Positions 23,791 to 38,700 of a DNA stretch of 64,000 nt are shown here, piece after piece (positions within the stretch are counted from its first letter, which is position 1; each line of letters begins with the position of its first letter). The translations under genes were made by a program, and so were the position numbers. The DNA is from Hirundichthys speculiger. Taxonomy: Eukaryota; Chordata; Actinopteri; Beloniformes; Exocoetidae. The notes beneath the pieces were generated by a model. The model was not told the DNA's origin, made no database searches, and saw only the letters and a list, made by a program, of their open reading frames with translations. The stretch is from assembly GCA_018398805.1 (NCBI GenBank), contig JAGFBZ010000703.1, forward strand, positions 186,001 through 250,000, read 5' to 3'.

Positions 23791-26700
23791 ATGCCGGCAG
23801 TCTCTAAAGGGGATGGCATGCGTGGTTTGGCTGTGTTCATCTCCGATATCAGGAACTGTAAGTTTGTTTATTATCACCTTCACAGACAGTTGGTGAAGCT
23901 ACTTATAACTCAACTGGCGTTACGCTTGGTGGACACTAGCCCTCTGGCGCGTGCGTTTGGAGATTCTGCAAAGAGTCCCGTCATTTTAATTTGCTAAATT
24001 TAATTGTATCAAACTGAGCTCGTAAATCACTCAAGAACAGCCCATACTGGCTAATTGGCGTTAGCTGCTAGCTCCTGGTTGCTAACGTCATGTTGAAGGG
24101 CGTGGACCGGACCGCTGCCTGGAGATAAAAAACAAACTGACCGATTTCACTACTTCAGCGTCTGAGGGGTGTGAAGAATTTAACTTTCCTGGCAGAGACA
24201 CAGGTCTAATCTTTCTCATCCAAATGTACACATACTTTTACGCCTTCTTAAAACAGCCCTCCACCACCAAATGTGTGGTCAGAATGTAAACTGCTGAAAT
24301 TGTGAACAGCTCTGGTTTTGTGGCTGTCAGTTGGCCCAGCCAGCATCAGCTCAGGTAGATCCCTCATACCTGACGCGTTTCCCACAGTATTTCTCTTACA
24401 AAATGTTGCCAAAAAGACTGATGCAAATGTGCATGTTTTGTCCACTTTGTCTTTGCCTCCTTGATTAGGTCAAGTTGGGCAATTTTGATTAAATACACTA
24501 GGCTACTGGAAATGTGATGACAATATGACTGCGGCAGTTAGTTTTATTTAGAAACAGGAAATGAAGGGGAAAAAAAAACAGCTTATTTCAGCTAAAATCT
24601 CATTACACAAACCTGGTGCCGGGTTACCACAGTTTGGCTGTCCTATAATGATGTTCAAAATTAGGAGTGCACAATATATTGAAAAAATATTGCTATGTAA
24701 ATGTAAATTGCTATGTACTCTATTATATTTCAATTGCACATACTAGTAATAAAGTAGACAATATTAGAAATTTACACCTTTTAGTATTGATGTCATTGAT
24801 TTAAAAAAAAAAAAAAAACAACTTCAACAGTTGAAACCAGAGGTTTACGTACACTGGATAAACAGACAGAAGCCTAAATCCAGGCTTTTATCCAGGCTGT
24901 CGTTTGTACACCCTGTTTAAAAAACAGACAGCCTACATTTTTAACTGGACAATCTAAAATACTTTAACTTTGACCTAGGGTAGTATGGGATGTGCACTGT
25001 AACAATAGTGTTGTAATTCCAACTAGTACTAATAAAACTAAAGCAGCTGCCTTTAGAGGTTAGTTGGTCTTTCTTTCTGACTGCTTTACTAAATAAATAA
25101 TGGACAGCCTGTCCCAAAAATCCTGGCTAAAGCCACGATTAAATCAGACTAAACCTTTCCTGTTTTAGGTCAGTTAGGATTAACTGATTTGTATTTGCAT
25201 AGCAATCTTAGTGTCTGTAAACTTCTGACTTTGAGACAGTGATTTTTAAAAAAAGATCTCTAATTATTCTGGGATTTAGCAAATAGAAATAACTTTGGTA
25301 AAAGGTCTGAGGGTCCTGAGCAGAACTTTTGATGTTTCAGTCTTTACTGTCAGCAGATAGTGTTTTTCATGTCAGTAACTGCACACTAAAGTTTGTTTTA
25401 CGCTTCTGCTTCGTAAACAGAAGCTTTCTTTCCTCTCCAAGTGCACCAGCAGTTACAGAAACTGCCCATATATCTGTGCTGAGCGTTTCGCCTCATCTGG
25501 CAAATTGCAGTGTGAAAACGGGCACAAACGTCAACTTGATGGTTCAGGGGAAAATGGAAAAAGATTTAAACACTCAATGCCAAATTCTGGAAATGGTTTG
25601 GAAAATGACCTGCTTCCACAAATAACTGTATTTTCACAAAGGTTCCACACCTTCATTCATGAACAGGGATCTGGTAATTATGAAGTTCATCTCATATTAT
25701 TTTATTTTAATTTTAAAGCTGTGAACAAATTTTGGCCTGTTCTGAAGTAATGAGATGTTTGAAAAATCATACCGATTATGTAAATACATGTAAATGTGTT
25801 TCTAAGGCTAAATGGCAAATGAGATAGAATAAAAAAATATATAAGCAGAACAAACTGTACAGGTTATGTAATGTGAAATAAACTTTAAAATAAATAACAG
25901 GAGACTAAATTGTCAACTGTGCCAGCTCTGAAATGCAGGTGATAAATTGCATGAAAAATAAATCTAAACTATCAGTTGTGCAGGTTATAACAATGTACAG
26001 GCTATGTTTCTTATAAATAACAGGATAAATGTTAAATGTTACTCGATTTGATATGTACAGCCTATGTTAGATAAATGATAAACTTGAAGTAAAACTATAC
26101 TAAGGTTCACAGACATATCAGATGGAGATGGTAACAGTGTAGTGAGATGTCAGAGTGTATTTACAGAGCAGATCATGCGTTATGTGGTTGAAATAAAGTA
26201 GCGAGGAGTATCGTCCATCTATTATATGTGTGTGCGTTCTTTTATCGTAGTAAACTCAGCAAGTTTAACATATTCAACCTCTTTAGTCAGGAAGCTGCTG
26301 TGTAAATATGAAGTAGGAAGTGTGGTCATAGATGTGCATGATGTGCAAAAGTATTTTTATGTTTTTGCAGGTAAAAGTAAAGAGGCTGAGGTTAAGAGGA
26401 TAAATAAAGAACTGGCCAACATTCGCTCCAAGTTTAAAGGTAAGTGAACAGTTCTTACATCCCAACAGTCCCAGGGTTCGAGTCCACTGATTCCCATTCC
26501 TCCCAAATCCAGTTTTCAGACTGAAAAGGTGTTAATAATGGTGTTTGCATAATTTGAAATTCAGATTTTTTATTTATTTTTTGTACCCTACTGCTATTAT
26601 CTGTCCAAAGATAATGCATAGAAAGACTGATCTTTTTTAAATATATATATGTGCGTGTGTATATTTGTATCTTAGCAGCTGTTTTTTTTTTTTCCTGATG

Positions 26701-29700
26701 TTCCGAATTTGCTTTTCTAACATTTTGACTGACTTTGTCAGTTCTTTTTTTCCGTGTAGTCATCACATCTGCTCCCACTCTGCTCGCTTGCTGTAAATGA
26801 GTTTCCTTAGTTCTGTGTTGGTGTTGTTTCTCCGTCCACCTGTTACACGCCGTCTATAATTAGTTTGCTCCAGAATGAAGCCGCCCCCTCTGTTCACAGC
26901 CCTGCGGTCCTGGCCTGGGTTAATCTGAGTAGATTTTTAAGATAAAGACATATTTTGTCTCAACTAGATTGTTGTCACAACAAATAAATAAACTGTCTGG
27001 TCGCATAAAATAATTGCTGTGTGTGATTTTTTTTTTTCTTCTTACAAATTACTAAATTAAAAAACGCACAGTAACAGTAACTCTAAATCCCCCAACAAGC
27101 CAATCATGTGCTTGTTCTGCATGTTGGTACCTGTTACATCTCTACTATATGGAAGAACTTATGGCTTATACCCAGTTTCTTACAGTGCTGAAGCATGAAT
27201 GTGAAAATAAACTTGGTAGCATTACGCTATTGAAAGCAAATGTTAGTTATTTCCAGTTGTGCTTTTGAAGACATGTGTCATATATTCCATGCTCCCAGTA
27301 TACTGTAACATGACAAGACTTCTATTCTGTCATGCCAAACTAACTTGGTAAACACTTTGTTTCAAAACCTTTGACGACAAGAGCAGTATGGTGTTCGCTA
27401 TCCCTATGGTTATTTAACGTGCCTTTACATCCACATTACAGAAGCTACGTCTTGATCACTGTACCTACATTTATGTCAACATCGTAACACCCAAAGCAGT
27501 CTTTGATAACACCCAGCATTCTTTTTTTTTCCTCACCTGAATAAAAACCATCGCAATCAGGAAAGCTGAGTACTGCTTAAATAGTATCCACTAGGTGGCA
27601 GCACCAGTCTAAACCGGTCATTACTGTTGCATTTGGGGCGTTTACGACTTGTAATCTTCCAGTTTTGAAAGCAATGATGCGAAAATCGGAGGGTAAGAAC
27701 AAGATTGGGAAGAAGTGAATTCTGCAAGGAACAGATCAACACTGACTGTGAAACGAGTGGTGATCTTACCTACTAAAGGGGTTATAGTGTTGCAGTGTAA
27801 ATTATTTACAACAAAATGAAATTTAAAATGAGTATCATCAAATAAACTGCCAGCAGAAAGTGCATCTGAGGGAGAGGTGTGGTTGAAATCTCCAGAGATC
27901 ATCATGAATGTCAAGGGTTTGTGGTGTAGAAGGGACCCAAATACAGGAGTTCAAAGAAAAGGTATTTATTTAACAAAAGGTAGTGATGTTACAAGATCTG
28001 CCGGGGCTTTGAGGCATGTGTCGAGTAATAGAGGGGAATTTTTTTTGCGAAGCGCATATCGAGGTTTGCCTCATTTAGGGGAGGAGCCAAAAGTTTCACC
28101 AGCACTTCCACTGTCTTCTGCCTGCTCAGGCCCATGTCATTACCCTAAAGTGACAGAAAACTGCTATATTGTATGATACTACCATACTGAGAAACTACAC
28201 ACACACAATACGTTCATGACATACTTTATTATACACATATGTGATAATGTATGTACATTCTTTGTAATTCATAATCATTCCCATGACAGACACTAATATT
28301 CAATGCGCCACAGCCAGCTGTGGTTGAGATCCAGCTGCCTGTGATTATACACCCGGCCAGTAGGTGGTGTTGTGTGCACATGAAGCTTCGAGTAATGAAC
28401 CGTTTCGCGGACCGATTGGCTCAAGTGGTTCGATGCATCATGAGGGTTCATCTCACCATCACTAACAAAAGGCAAAAAAACAAATTTAACTTAAATCCAG
28501 GATGGGATCCAGAAAGACGAGGAGGGTAACAAGCATAAATACCAACAGAGTCACAGGCGGGAAAACAGGTAGAAATACAACCAGACGGACTATCGAACAG
28601 AAAGGAAATGACAAGACTTATATAGACAGAGGGACAAACTAGAGGCAGGTGCAAACAATCAGGAAGACACGGGGGAGGAAGAAAAGCAGAATACCCTGAA
28701 GACAAGACAGACCTTCAAAATAAAACAGGAAACAGAGTCGACTAGAGACAGGGGGTGAGACAAGACAGACCTTCAAAATAAAACAGGAAACAGTGTCGAC
28801 TGGAGACAGGGGGTGAGACGCAACCTTGACACGAAAGAAAAACAAGATAAACCCAAGAATGCCTGTCATGGCCGACCAAGACCATGACAATAAATGCAGT
28901 CAATGGTTCAACCTCTGGGGTGCAGAGGGGCTCCTTCACAGAACACATCCATCCATCCATCCATCTATCCATCCATTATCCAATACCCGCTTAATTCTCT
29001 GCAGGGTCACGGGGATCTGCTGGAGCCAATCCCAGCTCTCTTTGGGCGAAAGGCAGGGGTCCACCTGGACAGGTCGCCAGTTCACAGTAACATGTCCAAG
29101 ATAACACTATCTGCTGATAACAAGCACTCCTGCCCAACATCTGTCCAGTTGTTGTTCTGTCTGAAGAGGTTTGTCTGCGTCTGAAATCAATGTAGAGAGG
29201 CGCTGGAGTATGAACGATGCTCCTGCAGCCACATCTGGAAAAATCCTAAAACTCCTGCTGCCTCCTTATCGGCGCTATGAATTTGTCCATTTCATTTTCC
29301 AGGGATTTTTTTTTCCTTTCATGACAGTTGAGAGGGAAAAAAAATAGTTAAAAACTCTTTCTCATAGCTCTTTGTTTTTCTTGGACTCTCCTATTGAACT
29401 AATCTACATTTGTAGCGTTGCTGTGGTCATTATTCAGTGTTTGGACGGCTCCCACATGTAAACAACTTTCAGTTGTCATGACTACTCATCACCATGAATG
29501 TTAAAAAGTGTTACCAGCAGAAATCCATTAAGCAGAACAACCTGTTAGACTTTTCTTTTAGCTGTTGTTGCCAACTGGCCGTCCTCATCTCGTCTTGAGT
29601 CTTGTCTCATCCGGCTGCATGTGTACGTAACAAACAAGTCTGTGTTGATGGGATCAACAGAATATTATTATGGTCTGGCCTGTTTTGTCTCAGACTGACA

Positions 29701-32700
29701 CTGACAGGATTTTGTTTCATCTCCCTTTGATTGTGGTCGCTCACTCACTCGTATGTTGTGATTATTGATAGGTTGAGTAGCATTTGATGCATCATTCATC
29801 AGACCTTTTCAGTTGACTGTAATTTTACTTGTCAGAGAGTTCACAGGAGAAACATGAGACTGAGATGTTTTACTTTTATGCTGCAGAGGTTTATTGTTTA
29901 TTGACAAAGCATGATTTACAAACAAGGTATAAAAGTAAAAATGCCAGCAGTGGTGAAATTACTGATTATATTAAACAGATTTTTTTTCTACTCCATCCAT
30001 CTTTTTAAGATAAAGATGGAACTGGATCTTACCCTCTCTTTTATTACTTTAGTGTGCAGGATGGCAGACTGCAACAGACCACTGAAGTCCATGTCTGAAC
30101 AAATTCAAACTCAGTTTTTGTGCGTATGTGTGGGCAGGAGACAAGGCTTTGGATGGCTACAGTAAAAAGAAGTATGTCTGCAAGCTGCTTTTCATCTTTC
30201 TTCTGGGCCATGATATCGACTTTGGACACATGGAAGCCGTGAACCTCCTCAGCTCCAACAAGTACACAGAGAAACAAATTGTAAGTATATCCTCGATCTC
30301 TTTATGCACCTTATTTTCAAAGATTGAGCTTGAACCGAGTGAAAGAACGTCATGGCCAGTCACAGGTAAGGCACATGTAGCTTACCTTCCCACAGAGTTC
30401 ATAATGTTTTGGCTCATTTGGGTGCGATTGTGTGAAAATTTCCTGTGTCTTTCAGGGTTACCTGTTCATCTCGGTTCTGGTGAACTCGAACAGCGACCTG
30501 ATTCGTCTGATCAACAACGCCATTAAGAATGACCTCGGCAGCCGCAATCCAACCTTCATGAACTTGGCCCTGCACTGCATTGCTAATGTGGGCAGCAGAG
30601 AGATGGCTGAGGCCTTTGCTTCTGATATTCCCAGAATCTTGGTGGCAGGGTTAGTACACTAATATTGATTTTATATGTATATTTTTGGATAATCATCGAC
30701 ATCAGTAATACTCTACCCCTTATCAACCAGGTGCTGGTGCTGGGTTTGTCTAAGGTCGTCTTCACACTGCTCCTGTTTAGGTCAGTCCAAAAGAGCTTTG
30801 GTCATGAGTGCGGTTCACTTGGGTCAGTGGGAACACAACAACTGCACCCTGGTGTGCACCAAAACTAGGGATGTCCCGATCACGTTTTTTGGGTCCCGAT
30901 CCGATTCCGATCTTTTAATTTTGATGATCGGCCGATTTCCGATTTTTTCCGATCCGATTTCACTTTTTTTGAGTGGGCAAACAGAGTTTAATTTCCCATG
31001 CATTTTATTTCCTGTGTACATTAATAAATAGGCCTGCATCCAAGCTGAGATTAATAGCTTTTATCATTTTTCAAGATTCAAGCCTTTATTTGTCATATGC
31101 ATAGTTAACACAGGGTCAAGGATGCAATGAAATGCTTGCTGGGAGAAAGTACCGCTTATGACTCGCCAAGGGAATACTGGTAAAAAAATAAGATAAAAAT
31201 ACAGTCTACACAGTAGAGAATTCCAACATGATATGCAATGAAAAAATTTCAAGCATATGCGGTAAGTGTACAGTAGGTTACAGTGTGTAATATAATAATA
31301 ATGATGATGATATAAGTTATAGGTAATGTAAGTGTATATATAATGTGATATAGTATAGTATAGATACTCAGTATGCATATAATATGATAATATGATCGTC
31401 CTCAGTAATACATTCTGCGATTAGCTCGATGATTTTTCTGTATTTCTCAGAGTCTTTCGGGAGTTTGTCCTTTCTTTTAAATGTTTCACAGAGAGTTTGC
31501 TGCCGAAGCTGGTGCCGACAAGCTGATGCCGACGCCTGACAGAAGGCTGCGTGATCGGTGCTGCGTGCTTTTTTAGGTGTCTGACTAGATTGGTGTTGTT
31601 GTAAACTCTCTTCTTACTTCCCCCTCATGATATATCAGCCTTCCCCACGTTTCAAGTCGCAGTCGAAGCGTCGGTCTTTGTAATTTTATAGTGCTGCCAC
31701 ACTCCTGACATTTTTGCTAAAGTTTAGCCTGACGCTGCCGGTCTTAGAACTTTTAAGGTGGATACAAGACAGCGCTGCTGAGAAACTTCATTTCAGTGCA
31801 AATTATTAAATGTATATAGTTTAAAAAATATTTTTGTTTGTGTAATATGATTACTTTATTAATTTGTGTTAATCAGGATCACTTTTTGAGGAAAAAAAAA
31901 ATGAAAAAAAGATCGGCGTGTTATAATAAGGCTGATCGGCCGATCCGATCCACCTTAAATTTTTAAGATCGAAGGCCGATCCGATCAGGGGATCGGGACA
32001 CCCCTAACCAAAACACTCGTACCGAGAGTGATCTGAAGTGGGGGCCTCGGTACCACTGTTGTTGAACTGTGGTGTCAAAGCTCTACGACCCAGTTACAGG
32101 GTGTACAACACACGTTTGAGTGAAAGAGGCTTCCATAGTTTGCTGGACAGCGCGCTGTCGGTCACGACGGAGACCGTAAACATGGCAAATGAAAGTAACG
32201 CTACCGGTCACGGACAAATGACTTCCAACCGCTTCGTTTAAAAGCCGTTCAGCTCGTCTAGAGTGGTACAAACAAATAATATGGAAAAAAAATGGTCAAA
32301 TCTGGGTCAACGACGCTGAGTTGTTGTGTCATCCTGCTTTTGAGCTCTTTGCTTCAGGCCGGTTGTCATGGAAACTTGACACTCTGCCAGGACTGCTATT
32401 GACCAATGACGGCATTGACCGTTGTCACATGACGCGGTGCAGTATTTGAACACGAGTGAAAACGACATTATTTGAACACCATCCTGAAGCCATCCTCAGT
32501 GTCAGTTCAGCGATGGTTCAGTTTTAGCGCTTTCTAAGAGCCGGTTTTATTTTCACCAGCCAGAGATTCATCGCAGACACATGTCATAATGATGATAATG
32601 TCACTTTGAATGTTTCTTCAGTGTAACAGTTCAGCTTTCATTTGCAGGGAGACAGCTGATCGACACACATGAGTGTTTGTGTTGTTTCATTGTCAAACTA

Positions 32701-35700
32701 ATGTTTTAATATCACTTCTGTTGTTCAGTGTTTGACCTAATGCTCGAATCCGTAGCATTTTAATTTTTGGCCAGTTGTCTGTTTATAATTGATTTTCTGT
32801 TATTTTCAGTTTGATTTTCTTTACAAGTGGAAAATGGGTCTACACATGTTGACGGACAGGCTTTCTTTGCTCTTCCTCTGTTCACTCATAGTTCTTTGCT
32901 GCTACATGATGGTGGGCGGTGTCAGCTTTAAAAGTGTGTTTTGAGGAGACCAGATTTTTAGACGACATCCGCTCGTTTGCATCTCTCTGCTTGTGTTCAC
33001 CGGATTAAACTGCGTTGCTCTTGCTCCTATCAGAGACACCATGGACAGCGTGAAGCAGAGCGCGGCGCTCTGTCTGCTACGACTCAACAGGACGTCTCCG
33101 GACCTGGTGCCCATGGGCGACTGGACCGCACGAGTGGTCCATCTGCTGAATGATCAGCACTTGGTAAGATCTGACCCGTAATGTCTCTGTCCACACCGCG
33201 TACAGATTCTGAGCAGGTTTGAGTATCCAGACAGGAAAATTAGCTACATATGGTGATGTTTAGGACATACTATGTTAGTGTAATGGGTGAGATGAAACTT
33301 TGTGTGTCTGCTTTCAGGGCGTGGTAACAGCAGCTGCCAGCCTCATTACCACTCTGGCTCAGAAGAGTCCTGATGATTTCAAAACATCTGTCTCACTGGC
33401 TGTAGCCAGGCTCAGTAGGGTGGGTGTCTAACCGGATCTTACTCACTATTATTATCTTACCAAAGCCAAAGATAAGCGCTTATATCAGCATCTATTCATC
33501 TGATTTTTTTTTTTCTTTTCTTGTCCAGATCGTGACCTCTGCATCCATTGACCTACAGGACTATACGTACTACTTTGTTGCAGCGCCATGGTTGTCTGTC
33601 AAGTTGTTGCGCCTACTTCAGTGCTACCCTCCACCTGGTATGATACAGTCATGTGTTCCTGGGGGAGGAAAGAAGAAAAAAAATTATCTGACTTGACTGA
33701 ACTCAGTTATTTTGTTTTTTTCCTCAACACTCTGGTCTACAGCAAAAATATTTGAATGACTGCCAGCAAAGGTGAAAATGAAATTAATTTGGATTTTTAA
33801 GGTTACCAGTGGTCTCCTGAGCTCCATATTTCACTTTTTTTGTATTGGTTCTTGTCATTGACCTCTCCCAGTTTCTGTCAAATGAGTGTTGGGTTTGATC
33901 AGACCACAGCCTGGTGGTACGTGTGCAGACGCTGGATTAATCATGACGTCATTCTATGAAGCTGTGTGGTAGAGCTGGGCGATACGACTTCAAATCAATA
34001 TCACGATTAACTGCACATTTTATCTTGATTATGATTAATGAGCAATTATTTTATTTTTTGCTGCAAAGGTGCTCAGATATTTAAACAAGGACTTTTTTTG
34101 TGCAGTGAAACAGATGAACTCTTAATTTCAGTCAAGTCAAATATTAGTGGCAACCTGAATACAACAGAATATGACATGTAGGGAGGCAGAACTCACATTC
34201 ATCTGGGGCTTTGCAGACAGGCCTCTTTCTCTCCTGCGGCTTCATCCAGTTCCTCCAGTTCCTCCAGTAGAAGTAGACTGGATCACCACTCGTCTTACAG
34301 TCAGTGTCGATCTGTTTCTTGCTGAATTGCTGAATTGGCAGGAATGTAGCCTGGGATTTCATGTGATGTTCAGATTGTCGATATCCTTCCCCGTTTTGTC
34401 CTTACCCCGGGTTAAATCTGCTCCTTCTGGGTCAGTGGGAGTTCACATAGTGGCCTCAAAACCAGAAGTTTACATCATACGCTAAAGCCCCAAATACCAG
34501 CAGCAACCGGTTTTGACCCACTGGATACCATTTTCACAGTACTCAGGTTTCCCCTATTGACTTCAGCAAGATTATAGGTTCTAAATGTTAGGTTCGATTA
34601 ATTTTTGATTACCTGCTCAGACCTGCTGTGATAATCAAAGACAAAAAGTTAGTTTTATGCTTTTTATGGAAGATATAAATAGAAGTGACAATATCAAATG
34701 GGTCAAATGGCTCGACTCGGTGTGTGGTGGGATGTTCAAGTTAGGGAGTCTTCCAGATGTCCAACATAACATGGAAACCAAATGTGGGGGAATAAAACAA
34801 GGAAACCTTGGTGAAAAGTTGCCAGGTTATTGTATTTGTGATCAGATGTGTTTAAAAATAATAAGCAAGCTAGAAGAATATGTTAGACACCACATTTGTA
34901 CCATACACAAGGATAATCAGCTACATTTCTACTTGATTTATCTACGTTAAGATTGTTAAGATGTGAAACTAAATACAACACTTATAGTATCAAAAGATGG
35001 GAAAATCTTAGCTTTGGTTCAATTAAACGAGCACCGCATGGTCAGAAACCAGACACAAAAGAAGAACCGTTGTTTTCCGCGGGAACCACTTTTCACAGAT
35101 ATTGTTCCGGATTTGAAATGTGCTTTGCAGCAAGAAAATAGTTTGATTTGGCTTTGAATTGAGGAGGATTATTTCTTGTAATATCCAAAGTAACAACCGA
35201 AACTGAAAACTTTGTCGCTTTCACTATGGGCAAAAAATATTTGCATAACAATCACATTTCATCTTTTTTTTTTTTAATTCATGTATTCATTCACACCAAA
35301 AACAGACAAGAACCACAGTGCAGGACCATTTTTTTTTAGCTGTTTTTGTGAATTCCAGGTGCAAAAGCAAATGCTGAATCTAAAATTTCATCAAGTTACC
35401 GTAATTATCCTAATAAAGGAGGCTCAATGCAAAACCCGACCAGGGGCTGTCTGTCTTAAAATTGCCCTAAAATTCAGCTATTGTCCTTGCCTCATTTACA
35501 CATCCTTGCAGATTCAAATCTCAAGTGGTTTTAAGTTATTATTCAGCCATAACTATATATATATATATATATTTCTTTGGCTGCTTCTTACAGCATCAAA
35601 ATCGGTGTGCTAATAAGTTTAAGGTGTTTTTCACAGTTGGCTTCAACAGGTGCGGTGACATTACGCTACAACACAATCATAAGTCAGTAATAGTTGTAAA

Positions 35701-38700
35701 GATGACATGCATGGCACGGCATCTTTTGAATTGAAAGACGTTGCGATTGCTGAGAAAAATGGCAAGCCTTTTGCTGCAAAGACATGTCAAGTTGATAGGG
35801 AAAGGAGGGTGCAGGTTCTGGGGGGGGCGCGGTTATCAGGAAGGGTTTTTCCTTGCCACTGTTTGGCTTAAAAGTTTTTTTTCTCCATCTGTGGAAGTTT
35901 TTTACTTGCCATTATCCTTGATTTGGATTTAATATTATATTTTTAGTTAATGATATTTGCTCGGGGGTCATGCTCTGGGTCTCTGTAAAGCACCTAGAGA
36001 CAATTGGCATTGTAACAGACGCTATACAAATAAAATTGAATTGAGTTGGAAGCAATTATGATTAAATCAAAGAGTTTAAAAAAAATTGGACTGGAGGGTT
36101 CAACGTTCTTGTTGTTGCAGAGGATGCAGCTCTGCGAAGTCGTCTGACGGAGTGTCTGGAGACCATCCTCAATAAAGCACAGGAGCCGCCCAAGTCCAAG
36201 AAGGTCCAGCACTCAAATGCCAAAAACGCAGTTCTTTTCGAAGCCATCTCCCTCATCATCCACCATGACAGGTTGGTCACATTTGTCATGTCGGATCCTG
36301 CTGGTCTTTGTGTTTCTGAGCTGTGAGGGAATACCAGACATATTTCATCTTGCTTTGGTTTTTACTTTAGCCTTATGTGCTATTTTTAATGCTTTGAGTT
36401 TATTTTAGATGGTAATGTTAACTGTAGCAGACATCTGACTGTAAAACTGAATACAAACATCAAGGTGAGAACAGAAGTAGAAGCTCTGACTCAGTTCTGC
36501 TTTGTCTCGATCCCCTAAGGTAGCAGTGCTTATCCAGGTGGATTTAGCTCATGTTCCTGTGTTATGCATTATGAAATGTGTGTTGACATGTGGCCACTAT
36601 AGTTTGTTATTGTGTCTTTCCTCTCAGCGAGCCCACCCTGTTGGTACGAGCCTGCAACCAGCTGGGCCAGTTTCTGCAGCACAGAGAAACCAACCTTCGT
36701 TATTTAGCTTTGGAGAGCATGTGCACGCTGGCCAGCTCAGAGTTTTCTCACGAGGCAGTAAAGACACACATGGAAACTGTCATCAATGCCTTAAAGGTGA
36801 GTTTCTTGATCAGTTAGCTTGTGTGGGTTATTGGTCCCTGAGCTCATTTTAAATGTGTTCGTTATACCAGCTTTCATTCCGTTCAGGGTCTTGGACAGAT
36901 TTTTAATGCCCTTTTTCAAGCCTTTTATTTGATTAAGCGTTGCTTCCATAAATGAATGATGAGATGATAAATTCACAATTCATTCATTCTAGCCTCTGTG
37001 AAATTAGTACAACATTAGTACACAGTTAACAGCTGTAGGACATCTGTGTTTGCATATCAGTACACCTACAAAAAAAGAACATAACTGAATGAAAATAGTA
37101 AAATTTCACACCAAACCACAGCCACTGGCGCTTCTTTGTCAAGACCACAACTTACCACGTTAGTCAAAGCTCACGTCTTCTGTTTACATGTGCTTTTTGT
37201 GCAGACGGAGAGAGATGTGAGCGTTCGCCAACGTGCCGTGGACCTTCTCTACGCCATGTGTGACCGCAGCAATGCCAAGCAGATTGTGGCAGAGATGCTG
37301 AGTTACCTGGAGACGGCAGACTACTCAATAAGAGAAGAGATTGTGGGTCATCAGCGCAGGCCTGTTCACCAGTTTGTCCCTCAGTGTAAGCTGTGACTCT
37401 TAGCCACTGTCCTCTCTTCTGCAGGTCCTGAAGGTGGCTATCCTGGCAGAGAAATACGCTGTCGACTACACCTGGTACGTGGATACCATCCTTAACCTCA
37501 TCCGCATCGCTGGCGACTACGTCAGTGAGGAAGTTTGGTACCGTGTCATCCAGATCGTCATAAACCGAGATGACGTCCAAGGCTACGCTGCCAAGACCGT
37601 CTTTGAGGTAGACATAGAGACTTATCAGATCAGCTAAATGTCAGTGCATCTTGTTTAACTATGTTAAAAAGCCACTTCATCTGGTAAACCTTTTCATTCG
37701 GACTAAGTGGGGAATGAGCTATAGGTAGTAGAGGTACAGTGCAGATGCTCTCAGTGCCCTGAACTATTTTCAGGTAGTGTTTTTTTTTTTTTTTTTTTTG
37801 GTGACCCACAATACGATGGCTGAGTGTTTGTAAAGCTTAATAGCTTTGTCTTGATGGCTCCCTATACTATAAACAAACTAAAAATGTGCCTGACATACAC
37901 TGGACATCTGAATAAATACAGTATTATTTCTGCTGTTTGGGATCTTTCAATAGAAACAGTGACATAAGCTGGGAAAAAGGATGTTTATAGATGAAGTAAT
38001 GTATTAAGTACATTAACAGATCTGTTCAAAAGAGACTATTTAGGCCCTCTGACATCTGAGATATCCTCAATGATTATCTGTACATTTAAGCACAGCGGTA
38101 AGTGTTTTGTTGCCACACTGGAAATGTGCGTTCCTTCTGTCTAATTAATGATTCTGCTCCTTGATATGTTATTCCTAACACTTTGTCGTCATACTTTGTG
38201 CACATTTGTAGGCACTACAAGCTCCTGCCTGCCATGAAAATCTGGTTAAAGTGGGAGGTTACATCCTCGGGGAGTTTGGCAACCTCATTGCTGGTGACTC
38301 ACGCTCCAGGTACAGACTATACCTTATGTTCAGCTTAGGTCTTTTCTTTTTATGATTGTTTGTGCCAGTAGTGGCCTTTATTTACAATGACAGAGAGGCA
38401 TAAAATCAGGGCATAGAGAGAACGGACAACGCATGCAGCGAAGGAGTCAAACCCACAACCGCTGCAGGACTGTAGCCTCTTGTGTATGTGCTGCTGCTGG
38501 GGCGGCCCAGCTTAGGTCTTTTCAAAAAAGAAAGAAAGACTTTTGTGTCTCTCAGACCTCAGGAAACTTTGAGACCACTCTTTCTGCCATTGGCAAGAAC
38601 TTTTTTAAATTTTTTTTTTCATAAATATGTCTGTTCTTGGGCTGCCCTGATAGTGCAGTGGTTAGGGCAGGCGGCCCCTGTACAGAGCAGTTCATCTTTT

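Larger units (their letters stand above)
26440..30137 (+). other. AP-2 alpha intron 2
   Basis: A 3.7-kb intron holding a THAP-related fragment (27580-27770), a dispersed repeat (27926-28890) split by a hAT MITE (27981-28464), and an (ATCC)n tract with a retroposon piece (28940-29095). The remainder, 26440-27580 and 29100-30137, shows no recognised element. Confidence 0.7.
33638..36120 (+). other. AP-2 alpha intron 7
   Basis: A 2.5-kb intron. 33968-34120 has a single hAT-like end (TAGAGCTGGGCGATACGAC). 34165-34345 is a THAP-family fragment on the minus strand. 35815-36053 is an L2 LINE tail. 34350-35810 holds no recognised element. Confidence 0.65.

Noticed and set aside
25329..25625. 98-codon open frame in AP-2 alpha intron 1
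   Set aside because: No similarity recognised and the AP-2 alpha frame is complete without it.
37164..37580. 138-codon open frame on the minus strand
   Set aside because: It is the antisense shadow of AP-2 alpha exons 10 and 11.
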